Shown here: piece after piece, positions 54,566 to 63,132 of the stretch
Layout of the letters: every line of letters starts with the position of its first letter
How positions within the stretch are numbered: position 1 is the stretch's first letter
Assembly (NCBI RefSeq): GCF_023744375.2
Contig: NZ_CP146284.1
Coordinates: 2,790,001 to 2,854,000 of the forward strand
Direction: 5' to 3'
Source: Parabacteroides sp. AD58
GTDB lineage: Bacteria > Bacteroidota > Bacteroidia > Bacteroidales > Tannerellaceae
Length of the DNA stretch: 64,000 nt
Notes under the pieces: generated by a model
Database searches by the model: none
The model's input: the letters and a program-made list of their open reading frames with translations, nothing else
Told to the model about the DNA's origin: nothing
Program-made: the position numbers and the translations under genes

Positions 54566-56305
54566 TTATTTCTTTTTCCGTTTTTTATCGCCGAATGATT
54601 GTTTGCCCGGCTTTCCGTTGGCCCGTTCGAAGCGTTTCTGGGCGGTGCTGCGGCGTTTCCGTTCTTTCTCCTTCCCTTTTCCTTCTCCTTTTTCCTGGGC
54701 TTCTTCCACAACGATTCGCCGGCCGTCCACTTCGAAGTTGTTCATGCACTTTTCTACCCGGCGGGCTTCCTTCTCTTCCACTTCGAAGAATGAGAATTTC
54801 TCCATCAGGTCGATCCGGCCGATCCGGACTTTTCCCGGAACACATTTGTTGACTAGGTCGATCAGCTGGTTGGTGTATAAGCCATCGGTCTTTCCGAAGT
54901 TGATGAAGAAACGGACAAAGCCTTCTTCTGCTTTCCGTTTTCTTCCGCCTTCGCGGTCTTTCCGGCTGGATTTCTCATCAACGGTTTCAATTTCGTCCGC
55001 GTCTTTGTAATAATCAATCATGCGGTTGAATTCCAGAGAAACCATACGCTTGATGATGTCTTCCTTGTCCAGCCACTCCAGCTTGCGGTAGATCTGCGGC
55101 ATCAGTTCGGCGATTTCTTCTTCGTTCACCTTTACTTTCTCAATCTGGTCAACCAGGTTGAAAAGCTGTTTGGCGCAGATTTCCTTTCCTGAAGGCATCA
55201 CGCCTTTCTCGAACTTCTTGTTGATAACCCGCTCGATTTCCTTGATCTTCCCTTTCTCGCGTATATGGCAGATGGAGATGGAAATACCGGTTTTCCCGGC
55301 TCTTCCGGTACGTCCGCGGCGGTGTGTATACGATTCGATATCATCCGGTAAGCCATAGTTGATCACGTGGGTCAGATCATCTACATCCAGACCACGGGCA
55401 GCTACGTCGGTTGCAACCAGCAACTGCAGGTTCTTGATACGGAACTTCTGCATCACATAGTCGCGTTGCGCCTGACTCAGTTCGCCGTGCAGTGAATCGG
55501 CATTGTATCCGTCCTGGATCAGTTTATCGGCTATCTCCTGCGTTTCCTTACGTGTCCGGCAGAAAATGATGGCGTAAATATTCGGATAGAAGTCGGCGAT
55601 ACGTTTTAACGCCAGGTATTTATCCTGGGCACGAACCATGAAGTAGATATCCCGGATATTCTTATTCCCTTCGTTCTTGTTACCAATGACGATCTCTTTC
55701 GGGTGATTCATGTACTGTTTGGTAATCGCTGCAATCCCTTGTGGCATGGTTGCCGAGAAGAGCAGCATATTACGGGAAGCCGGAACCTCCGCCAGGATCG
55801 CATTGATGCTGTCAGTAAATCCCATGTTCAGCATTTCGTCGGCCTCGTCCATGATGACATTGCGGATATGACTCAGATCGACCGTTTTCCGGTTCATCAG
55901 GTCGAGTAATCGTCCCGGTGTCGCTACAACGACGTGAACACCACGTTTCAGCGTCTTGATCTGACTTTCAATGCTGGAACCACCATATACAGGCAGTACA
56001 CGCAGGTGATCAATATATTTGGAATAGTCATTCAAATCGTCGGCGATTTGCAAGCAGAGCTCCCGTGTCGGGCATAATACCAATGCTTGAGGCTGGTAAT
56101 CTTCCACCTCTATCTTCTGTAAAATAGGCAGACCAAAGGCAGCCGTTTTACCGGTTCCTGTCTGAGCCAAAGCAATAACATCATTATCTTGTCCCAGTAA
56201 ATAAGGAATCACTTCCTCTTGTACGGGCATCGGGGAAACATACCCCAGTTCCTGAATTGCCTTTAATATCGGTGCGGCAACTCCTAATTCTTCAAATGTT
56301 TTCAA
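54566..56305 (-). CDS. deaD: DEAD-box ATP-dependent RNA helicase (DeaD-like)
   Basis: 579-residue RNA helicase for ribosome assembly and cold or RNA-decay functions. Motif I is AQTGTGKT (residues 47-54), the DEAD box is VIMDEADEMLNMGF (about 150-165), motif III is FSATMP, motif V is RGLDVDDL and motif VI is HRRGRTGRAG. Residues 380-440 are helical, and about 460-540 form a DbpA-type RNA-binding domain (FINFGKTDGLYTNQLIDLVN). A basic tail ends in KKRKKK. Symbol deaD is by resemblance; CsdA or another paralog name could apply. Confidence 0.9.
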   Translation of the reverse strand: MKTFEELGVAAPILKAIQELGYVSPMPVQEEVIPYLLGQDNDVIALAQTGTGKTAAFGLPILQKIEVEDYQPQALVLCPTRELCLQIADDLNDYSKYIDHLRVLPVYGGSSIESQIKTLKRGVHVVVATPGRLLDLMNRKTVDLSHIRNVIMDEADEMLNMGFTDSINAILAEVPASRNMLLFSATMPQGIAAITKQYMNHPKEIVIGNKNEGNKNIRDIYFMVRAQDKYLALKRIADFYPNIYAIIFCRTRKETQEIADKLIQDGYNADSLHGELSQAQRDYVMQKFRIKNLQLLVATDVAARGLDVDDLTHVINYGLPDDIESYTHRRGRTGRAGKTGISISICHIREKGKIKEIERVINKKFEKGVMPSGKEICAKQLFNLVDQIEKVKVNEEEIAELMPQIYRKLEWLDKEDIIKRMVSLEFNRMIDYYKDADEIETVDEKSSRKDREGGRKRKAEEGFVRFFINFGKTDGLYTNQLIDLVNKCVPGKVRIGRIDLMEKFSFFEVEEKEARRVEKCMNNFEVDGRRIVVEEAQEKGEGKGKEKERKRRSTAQKRFERANGKPGKQSFGDKKRKKK

Positions 56306-56350
56306 ATTCTGTCTGTTAGATGATTATAAAAACGGATCGTTTTCAGTTTG

Positions 56351-56358
56351 CAAAGATA
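56351..56358 (-). promoter_or_regulatory. -7 promoter element for the helicase gene
   Basis: Reverse strand TATCTTTG, exact TAnnTTTG, 46 bp before the helicase start, leaving a leader of about 40 nucleotides. Confidence 0.55.
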
Positions 56359-56523
56359 CAAAAACTCGCCCGATTTCTGATGGATTTAGGAAGAATAATG
56401 TAAACTATTTTTGAGATATGAAAAATATAAGTTCCTAAGGTCAATGATGATAGCTTTGTCAGTGTCTGACGATATTTAACATGCCGATGGTCAACTCTGT
56501 CTCCATTTCTCTTAATCTGAATC

Positions 56524-58827
56524 TTATAAACGATTCTTTTCGCTTTGACCAGCACCTCTTCCTTTATATTTGCTCATCGTAGAGTTAAATGCATAACGTA
56601 TGGTAAGCCGAACGGCCTGTGAATCACTATAGTTCCATTTGTCAAGTTTCATTTGAGTTCCATAGGTTATCATTGAATTACGGGCTGTTTTGAATATATC
56701 TGTTGCACTAAGCTGGAAGAACCAGTTCCCAATCGTTTTGGTTACACCCAGATTTATTTGCCATGACGGTTTTAGTGTAACCACATCCATATCTCCCGAT
56801 GTATGATATAGCATATCACCTGTAATGGTGAAACCTTTTCCAACAGATAGGCTGTTGTAGAAATTGATAAACAAAAATGGATTGTTCATTCGCAGTTCTG
56901 TCCCCATAAATGGTATTTTAAGGTTTTGCCCCATCAGATAAAATTGGAGACGAGGTGACCAGATTGATATTTTAGGGGATAGAGATACCATCGCTGTATA
57001 TTTTGAGATATGATCATAATTCATATAAGTCATCAGATTTACTGGTTCTCCTTCCTTATATGCTTCAACAATCCCGACTATAGCATCTTTTACATATTGA
57101 TAGCTTGCTGAAAAGAAAACCCATTTGTAAATACCAGATAAAGAAACATCGTGATTCATTTCCGGTTTCAATAGAGGATTTCCTGTTTCATAGGTAAAGC
57201 GGTCGTCATATTGTATATTGCTGCTCAATTGACTATACAGCGGCCGTTTTGTCTTGGCAGTGTATGATAGAGTAAACTTAGCTTTTTTAATAGGGAACGT
57301 AAAGTCTATATTGGGAAACAGACGATCATATTTTCGGCTTTGCTCTGATATTAAAAGCCCATTCTCATAGTAATCGGATATAGTATGCTCATACCTTAAT
57401 CCCCCTGAAAGTTCATAGACTCCTATGGGAAAAGTGGCACTTATGAAACCGGCAATATTATGTTCCTTGATATTATCATCTGCATCCGGCAAAAAATCAT
57501 TATAGTTATCATATCGGTCAGTTCTGTTTGTATAAGTGTACTCATAACCGGCCTCAAGTGTATTTTTGCCAAAGACGTAATCCAGGACGGATTTGGAGGC
57601 AAACATTGAACTGTTGATGCGATTCAGGCTGCTTATTGCCGATTTCCCTTCCGATAAACTGATTTCATCTATTTCCTGTTCAGCTTTATTGCGGCTTGAA
57701 TAATAGTCGTTATTTACAGTAAGCGTCCAATCTCCATATTCGCCTATATAATACATATTCAATATGTTCGTCGGCATATTCTTTCTTTTCCAGTATGTAT
57801 AGTAATCTATTTTATCATCAAGGATACCATTTAATTCGATCGTTTCATTTGTGGTCCAGTCTGAATGATTGTAAGGTGTACCTTGAAATTCATATTTTGC
57901 TCCCAATACATTCTTAGGGTTAATTTGCCAGTTGAAACCTAAATTGGCATTATAAGTTGTGCTGACAGGCAATATGATAATGTCAGAATTCAGATCATAC
58001 AGATTATGCCCAGTATTTATCATGGTGACATTTTTCTGCTGCTGATATCGCCTTGAATGGTCGAAAGCAAAGGCCCCGAATATGTCAAGATTATTCTTCC
58101 TGAAATTGAAAGAAAGGTTGTCTGAATTAGACCAGGAGTGGGCAGCCCGGACGACACCTTGTATTGAGCCGCTTAATCCGTCTCCTTGTTTCTTGATTGT
58201 GCGGACTAATAACACCGATTTTACTTCCGCGCCATATTTTGCACCGGGATTACTGATTACTTCCACACTTGCAATATCTTTTGATGACATTCTATATAAT
58301 TCGCTGTTGTCCGTCAGTTTTCTCCCATTCACATATATTATGGGTGTCCCTTTGCCAAAAACAGTAAATTTGTCATCTTCACGCTTAACGCCTGGAAGTT
58401 GTCCAATCACATCCATTGCATTCCCGAGCAGGCTTAAAACAGACCCATTTACAGTTGTGATTATGCCACCTTTTGTCAAATGTTGAGAAGGTCGTGCCGT
58501 TACTGTAATTTCGTCCAGCAGAATATTGTCTGAAACGAGCACGAGTGTTCCAATATCGTTTTTCTCATCCAGCGTTTTTATAATTGTCTTGTATCCGAGA
58601 GCGGAAATTTGTAGAAACTTTGCGTTTGAATAATCGGTTAAAAAATCAAATTTACCGCTTACGTCTGTTACTGTACCAGCGATATATACGGAATCAGCAC
58701 CCATCAAAATAACATTTGCAAACTCTACGGGGTTCTGGTTCTCGTCACATATCACACCTTTGATTTGCGCCTTGACTGTAAATGGCACAATCATTAAAAC
58801 GAAAATAAATAAAAGATTTCTTTTCAT
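56524..58827 (-). CDS. Outer-membrane beta-barrel receptor (TonB-dependent-like), third copy
   Basis: 767-residue receptor of the same group as those at 40.2 and 43.6 kb. It has a signal peptide (MKRNLLFIFVLMIVPFTVKAQ), a carboxypeptidase-like domain (GVICDENQNPVEFANVILMG), a plug-like domain (GNAMDVIGQLPGVKREDDKF, then GTPIIYVNGRKLTDNSE), and a barrel whose last strands include QAVRLTIRYAF. The start at 58827 is preferred over 58839. It lies downstream of a frameshifted TPR regulator on the same strand, in the same order as the 38-kb locus. Ligand unknown. Confidence 0.86.
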   Translation of the reverse strand: MKRNLLFIFVLMIVPFTVKAQIKGVICDENQNPVEFANVILMGADSVYIAGTVTDVSGKFDFLTDYSNAKFLQISALGYKTIIKTLDEKNDIGTLVLVSDNILLDEITVTARPSQHLTKGGIITTVNGSVLSLLGNAMDVIGQLPGVKREDDKFTVFGKGTPIIYVNGRKLTDNSELYRMSSKDIASVEVISNPGAKYGAEVKSVLLVRTIKKQGDGLSGSIQGVVRAAHSWSNSDNLSFNFRKNNLDIFGAFAFDHSRRYQQQKNVTMINTGHNLYDLNSDIIILPVSTTYNANLGFNWQINPKNVLGAKYEFQGTPYNHSDWTTNETIELNGILDDKIDYYTYWKRKNMPTNILNMYYIGEYGDWTLTVNNDYYSSRNKAEQEIDEISLSEGKSAISSLNRINSSMFASKSVLDYVFGKNTLEAGYEYTYTNRTDRYDNYNDFLPDADDNIKEHNIAGFISATFPIGVYELSGGLRYEHTISDYYENGLLISEQSRKYDRLFPNIDFTFPIKKAKFTLSYTAKTKRPLYSQLSSNIQYDDRFTYETGNPLLKPEMNHDVSLSGIYKWVFFSASYQYVKDAIVGIVEAYKEGEPVNLMTYMNYDHISKYTAMVSLSPKISIWSPRLQFYLMGQNLKIPFMGTELRMNNPFLFINFYNSLSVGKGFTITGDMLYHTSGDMDVVTLKPSWQINLGVTKTIGNWFFQLSATDIFKTARNSMITYGTQMKLDKWNYSDSQAVRLTIRYAFNSTMSKYKGRGAGQSEKNRL

Positions 58828-58854
58828 ACTTGCTTGCATTTTTATGACTCAATG

Positions 58855-58862
58855 CAAAAGTA
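58855..58862 (-). promoter_or_regulatory. -7 promoter element for the third receptor
   Basis: Reverse strand TACTTTTG, exact TAnnTTTG, 28 bp before the start at 58827. Confidence 0.55.
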
Positions 58863-58893
58863 TGATTTTGGTTATAGGGGCTTTAGAATTATG

Positions 58894-58942
58894 CATTGCA
58901 GATTTGTTGCAATGTGCGTTTCAGTGTTTCATATTTGTTTCA
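58894..58942 (-). promoter_or_regulatory. Operator candidates upstream of the third receptor
   Basis: Perfect inverted repeat CATTGCA (58894-58900) with TGCAATG (58908-58914), 14 bp apart in register, plus GTTTCA words at 58918, 58926 and 58937. All lie between the TPR regulator gene and the receptor promoter, where an activator would bind. Confidence 0.5.
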
Positions 58943-58973
58943 ATGTTTGTATATTATGATGTATATTAGTTTA

Positions 58974-60576
58974 TTATCTACCGAATATAAATTGATACAT
59001 CTGAGGGTCAAGCTTTTCTTTAAGTCTGCTTTTTCGAGTTCTGATAGCGTTTTCCGAAGCCCCCATGCATTTGGAAATCGTTGTATTATTTATTTTCAGA
59101 AGACAAAGGAGACATAGTGTCAGATCATCCAGATTGACTCCATTGCCTGCCGCTTTTATATCGATTATCATGTCTGTGAATTCTTCGAATAACTGTTTCC
59201 TGAGTTTGTCCCTTTCTGCAGGCGGGAGAAAAGAACCATTGGAATGTTTATCATTTCCTTCTAATATTTGAAGTTTCTTCATCCATCCATTCCGAATGAA
59301 ATTGTCTCTGCAAATATCAGCTCTTTTCTTCCAAATCTTAGTCAATTCAGAATTTTGGTCATTCTCAGAATCAATAGATTGTAATTCTATCTGATTGACA
59401 CGAATCTGGTCCAGTTCTTTTCTTATTTTTATATATCGTTTCTTGTTATTTCTGTCGTATAGGAAGAACAATATTATACCAAAGAATACGATTGATAATA
59501 TGATGACAATCTTTCTTTGGGTTCTTAGTTGCGATTCATGAATGTGTTTCTGCAATAGTAAGTTGTTGCTTGAAATCTCACTATTCAAAGCTTCTTTTCT
59601 TGAAATGGCTTGTGAAATTGAATCGTTCCTTGAAATCCCTTCACTTGCAGAAACTTCTTCACCCAAGGTGTATTTTACACATGCATTGAGTATTCTAAGG
59701 CTGTTGTATGTATTGATTGAATACTTATCAGGGGCGCTACTATATAACGAATCAGCTTTGTCGCAAAAATATTTTGCAATGCCTGTATGCCTGTTGTTTA
59801 GATTGAGAAAACCTAAAGTAATCAACCTTCCCAAACTGTTTTCAGGTAATTCCGTTAAATAGCTTTTGGCTTTTTCGTAATTTACGCCTGGTGTATTTGC
59901 ATAATTCAGCACATAGGTTGTATAATTAGATTCTCCTTTATTTTGTTGTGAAAAATCAATGGCACGGGCGATATAAACCAATGCGGAGTCATTTTCATTG
60001 ATGAAGCCATAGCAGGCTCCAATTTGGTGTAGAGCATAGGCCTTTTGTTGTTCTGTCTCCGCATAAGTTAATGCTTTCCTTGCATATACTATTGCTTTAT
60101 TGTAATCTTTTTCAGCAGACGGTTCACAATAAATATCTGCCAGTTTCATATACAAAGAATATAGCTGGGTTTTTATTTCCCTCACCTATCATGTTGATTG
60201 ACTGCTGCAAATAATAGGACATTGAATCCTGTTGCCCACGCCACATAGCCTGATAGGCTTTGAGCTGATAGGCTTTGAATAGCTCTATGCTGTCACAATT
60301 CTGCTTGAAATATGATACACTGTTGTCCAATAGTCTATCGGAGGCAAAGGCTTTGCTTTGTTGAAGTTTTGTCGTAGCGAGCAATATGCCGCATCGTGCT
60401 CTTTGTTGTTGTGTCAATTTTGAATATGGATATAATGTTTCCAGTATTGTTTGGGCAGAATCGGGATGCTCAACGGCCATTGATTCTGCCGTATCTAAAA
60501 TCCTCTCTTTTTGTGTGGAATTGTTACATGCACATAACGCCACTGCTAATATAATGATATATAGTATATTTCTCAT
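58974..60576 (-). pseudogene. TPR transcriptional regulator gene with a frameshift
   Basis: Two overlapping frames form one gene. The 5' part (start 60576) gives a lipoprotein-like N-terminus (MRNILYIIILAVALCAC) and TPR helices up to QQSINMIGE. The 3' part continues with IKTQLYSLYMKLADIYCE, more TPR, a membrane segment (IVIILSIVFFGIILFFLYD), a charged helix and a C-terminal helix-turn-helix (LLKINNTTISKCMGASENAI). Removing one G from the GGG run at about 60180-60182 joins the two as GEEIKTQ. About 530 residues if intact. Frameshift, sequencing error or homopolymer variation are possible. Confidence 0.75.
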
Positions 60577-60593
60577 ACTTGTCCCTTTTGATA

Positions 60594-60601
60594 CAAAAGT
60601 A
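60594..60601 (-). promoter_or_regulatory. -7 promoter element for the second TPR regulator
   Basis: Reverse strand TACTTTTG, exact TAnnTTTG, 18 bp before the ATG at 60576. Confidence 0.55.
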
Positions 60602-60831
60602 TATCTTTCTTTTAAGAAAACCGTTAAGGAAAAAAGAAAGATTACATCCAACAGAATGTTGGTTCATACTGATATTTGTCATATAGTTGTTGAAATAAGG
60701 TAGTTCCAAGTATCGAACGAAGATGGAAGGTGGAACGGATAATATCAGAATTTGTTTACCGGTTTTATCCATGATAATACGCTTTATTTTCCAGTATAAA
60801 AAATATACTTGGTTATTAAAATGATATTTCT

Positions 60832-60839
60832 TATTTTTG
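60832..60839 (+). promoter_or_regulatory. -7 promoter element for the HxlR-redox operon
   Basis: TATTTTTG, exact TAnnTTTG, 32 bp before the ATG at 60872. A CTTGG at 60808-60812 is about 19 bp upstream and could be the -33 part. Confidence 0.5.
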
Positions 60840-60871
60840 TGCATCATTAATATTAGGTGATATAAATAGTC

Positions 60872-61252
60872 ATGAAGAGATCAACGGTACAGGATGCCAC
60901 ATTCCCTGCCTGTCCGGTCAGGAATGTGTTGGCAAGAATATGTGATAAATGGGCCTTGTTAGTTTTATATATTCTGGATAGATCCGGCAAGGAAAGCATG
61001 CGTTTTACGGAGTTAAGGCAGCACATGCCTGATATTTCCCAGCGGATGCTGACGATGACCTTGCGAACATTGGAAGAGGATGGCTATATCACTCGGACTG
61101 TCTTTTCGGAAATACCGCCACGGGTGGAATATGCACTTACAGTCAGGGCCGAATCCCTGAAGCCGATCCTGACTTCCTTGTTGGAATGGGCGGCCGAGCA
61201 TATGGAAGAGGTCATGCACGACCGTAGAAAAGCCATGTCGCAGCCTGAATAA
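60872..61252 (+). CDS. HxlR family winged-helix regulator
   Basis: 126-residue dimeric winged-helix repressor or activator. The family start CPVRNVLARICDKWALLVLYIL contains the conserved cysteine used by several HxlR members to sense reactive electrophiles or disulfide stress. FTELRQHMPDISQRMLTMTLRTLEEDGYI is the recognition region. It is 34 bp upstream of an oxidoreductase gene and probably controls that operon together with its own expression. Confidence 0.92.
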   Translation: MKRSTVQDATFPACPVRNVLARICDKWALLVLYILDRSGKESMRFTELRQHMPDISQRMLTMTLRTLEEDGYITRTVFSEIPPRVEYALTVRAESLKPILTSLLEWAAEHMEEVMHDRRKAMSQPE

Positions 61253-61286
61253 ATAATTCAATTCACACACGATAAGTACCAAGAAG

Positions 61287-62288
61287 ATGAAAGCAGCTCA
61301 GATAAAGAAATATGCAAAGAAAATCAATGTGAGTATCAATGAGGTTCCCGTTCCTGTGCCGGATAAACATGAAGTGCTGATCCGGGTAAAAGCTGCGGCG
61401 GTTAATCCTTTGGAGAACCTGATCCTTACAGGCCGTATACGGTTGGTCCAAGATTATCACATGCCTCTTACATTGGGAAACGAATGTGCCGGGATCGTGG
61501 AAAGCGTTGGCGAAGATGTGAGGGATTTTAAGGTCGGAGATTCCGTTTATGCCCTATTGCCCCTGCATAAAATAGGTGCTTTTGCCGAATACGTGGCCGT
61601 TGACTGTCGGGCTGTTGCTCCGATGCCATCCGGCTATGACTTTGTTACGGCTGCGGCCATTCCTTTAACCGGTTTGACGGCTTATCAGGGACTTGTGGAA
61701 GAACTGGAAGTACAGTCCGGTAAAACCCTGCTGATTCCCGGAGGTTCCGGAAGTTTTGGACAAATGGCTGTACCTGTCGCAAAGGCCATGGGGCTTCGTG
61801 TCATCATCACGGGCAATAGGCGTTCACGGGAGAAGTTTGAGCAAATGGGAGTTGACCAGTATATCGTGTATACGGAAGAGAATTATTGGGATCTCTTGTC
61901 TGGCGTCGATTACGTCATAGATACTTTGGGCGCTTCCGAATTTGAGCATGAGCTGTCTGTCCTGAAAAAAGGAGGACGGTTACTGAGTTTGAGGAACGCT
62001 CCTAATAAAATGTTTGCCCTGCGAAATGGTTTCCCCTGGTTTAAGAAACTGCTGTTTACGGTAGCTGGATACAGGTATGACCGGGCTGCTCGAAAACAAG
62101 GGAAAGAATACCGTTTCATATTCGTCCGCGCGGATGGCGTCCAGCTCCGGAAAATAACGGAAATGGTAGAGAAATATCATATCGTTCCGGATGTTGATCC
62201 CCGGATATTCTCTTTGTCTCAGGTAAATGAGGCCCTTCAACTTGTAGCTGAAGGACGGCTCAACGGTAAGGTGATGATTCAAATGTAA
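61287..62288 (+). CDS. NAD(P)-dependent MDR oxidoreductase (quinone oxidoreductase-like)
   Basis: 333-residue zinc-free medium-chain dehydrogenase/reductase. The N-terminal GroES-like domain (residues 25-130) includes TLGNECAGIVESVGEDV. The nucleotide-binding Rossmann domain has LLIPGGSGSFGQMAVPVAKAMG and VDYVIDTLG. It probably reduces quinones or unsaturated carbonyls with NADPH. It sits between HxlR and the flavodoxin-ferredoxin gene, so a detoxification role against electrophiles is a reasonable inference. Confidence 0.9.
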   Translation: MKAAQIKKYAKKINVSINEVPVPVPDKHEVLIRVKAAAVNPLENLILTGRIRLVQDYHMPLTLGNECAGIVESVGEDVRDFKVGDSVYALLPLHKIGAFAEYVAVDCRAVAPMPSGYDFVTAAAIPLTGLTAYQGLVEELEVQSGKTLLIPGGSGSFGQMAVPVAKAMGLRVIITGNRRSREKFEQMGVDQYIVYTEENYWDLLSGVDYVIDTLGASEFEHELSVLKKGGRLLSLRNAPNKMFALRNGFPWFKKLLFTVAGYRYDRAARKQGKEYRFIFVRADGVQLRKITEMVEKYHIVPDVDPRIFSLSQVNEALQLVAEGRLNGKVMIQM

Positions 62289-62322
62289 ACCTTATAAGGA
62301 TAGAAGAAGGAGGTAGAAAAGT

Positions 62323-63084
62323 ATGAAACTGTATGAAATCTGTTTTAGTCCGACAGGTGGAACCCGGAAAGTCTCCGGATTTTTGGCCCAAGCGTTGAAT
62401 GGAACGTCGGTAAACATTGATCTGTCTGACCGAAAGAAGAACTTTGGTGACATTGCGCTACAGGAAGATGAGGTTGCCATCGTAGCTGTTCCTTCGTATA
62501 GCGGACGTGTACCGGCTCCGGCGGCTGCACGTATCTCACAAATTCAGGGAAACGGCGCCAAGGCTGTTATCGTTTGTGTTTATGGTAACCGTGCTTATGA
62601 AGACACCTTGGTTGAACTTCAGGATCTTGTGCAGCAGGCCGGGTTCACGGTTATAGCTGCTGTCGCAGCGATAGCAGAACACTCCATCGCGCACAAATAT
62701 GCCGCGGGCCGTCCTGATCAGGCCGACGAGAAGCATTTGAAAGCGTTTGCCGATAAGATAGTCGACAAGCTGAATGAAAGAGACTTCTCTACTCCTGCCA
62801 TACCGGGCAACAGACCGTACAGAAAGGCCGGAAATGCGGGTATCGTGCCCAAAGCAACCGAGGCCTGTACGAAATGCGGTGTCTGTATTTCCAAATGTCC
62901 TGTCGGGGCCATCAGTCCGAGTGATCCGGCAAAAGTGAAAAAGAAAGCCTGTATTTCCTGCATGCGCTGCGTTGCAGTCTGTCCTCATCAGGCCAGAAAG
63001 GTTAATGGCTTGCTTCTTGCCATCGTACATCTGATGCTTAAGAAGGCCTGCTCTGTAAGAAAAGAATGCGAACTGTATATTTGA
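62323..63084 (+). CDS. EFR1-type flavodoxin-ferredoxin fusion protein
   Basis: 253-residue electron carrier. The N-terminal flavodoxin-like domain (MKLYEICFSPTGGTRKVSGF, a phosphate-binding FSPTGGT) extends to about residue 160. Two 4Fe-4S motifs follow: CTKCGVCISKCPVGAI and CISCMRCVAVCP. It probably passes electrons to the neighbouring oxidoreductase or to another partner. It is 35 bp after the MDR gene in the same operon. The chain ends shortly after the second cluster, as in other family members. Confidence 0.9.
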   Translation: MKLYEICFSPTGGTRKVSGFLAQALNGTSVNIDLSDRKKNFGDIALQEDEVAIVAVPSYSGRVPAPAAARISQIQGNGAKAVIVCVYGNRAYEDTLVELQDLVQQAGFTVIAAVAAIAEHSIAHKYAAGRPDQADEKHLKAFADKIVDKLNERDFSTPAIPGNRPYRKAGNAGIVPKATEACTKCGVCISKCPVGAISPSDPAKVKKKACISCMRCVAVCPHQARKVNGLLLAIVHLMLKKACSVRKECELYI

Positions 63085-63111
63085 TAAGCTGGCTAAGTGA
63101 ACCTGCATGGC

Positions 63112-63132
63112 CTCTTGCCTATTTCAGCAAGA
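63112..63132. terminator. Short hairpin between convergent genes
   Basis: CTCTTGC-ctatttca-GCAAGAG overlaps the end of the phosphatase-like gene, between it and the ferredoxin gene. Without a T-run it is only a weak candidate. Confidence 0.3.

Noticed and set aside
54603..55010. Plus-strand 135-codon frame opposite the helicase C-terminus
   Set aside because: Arises from the repetitive Lys/Arg/Glu codons of the helicase tail. No independent features.
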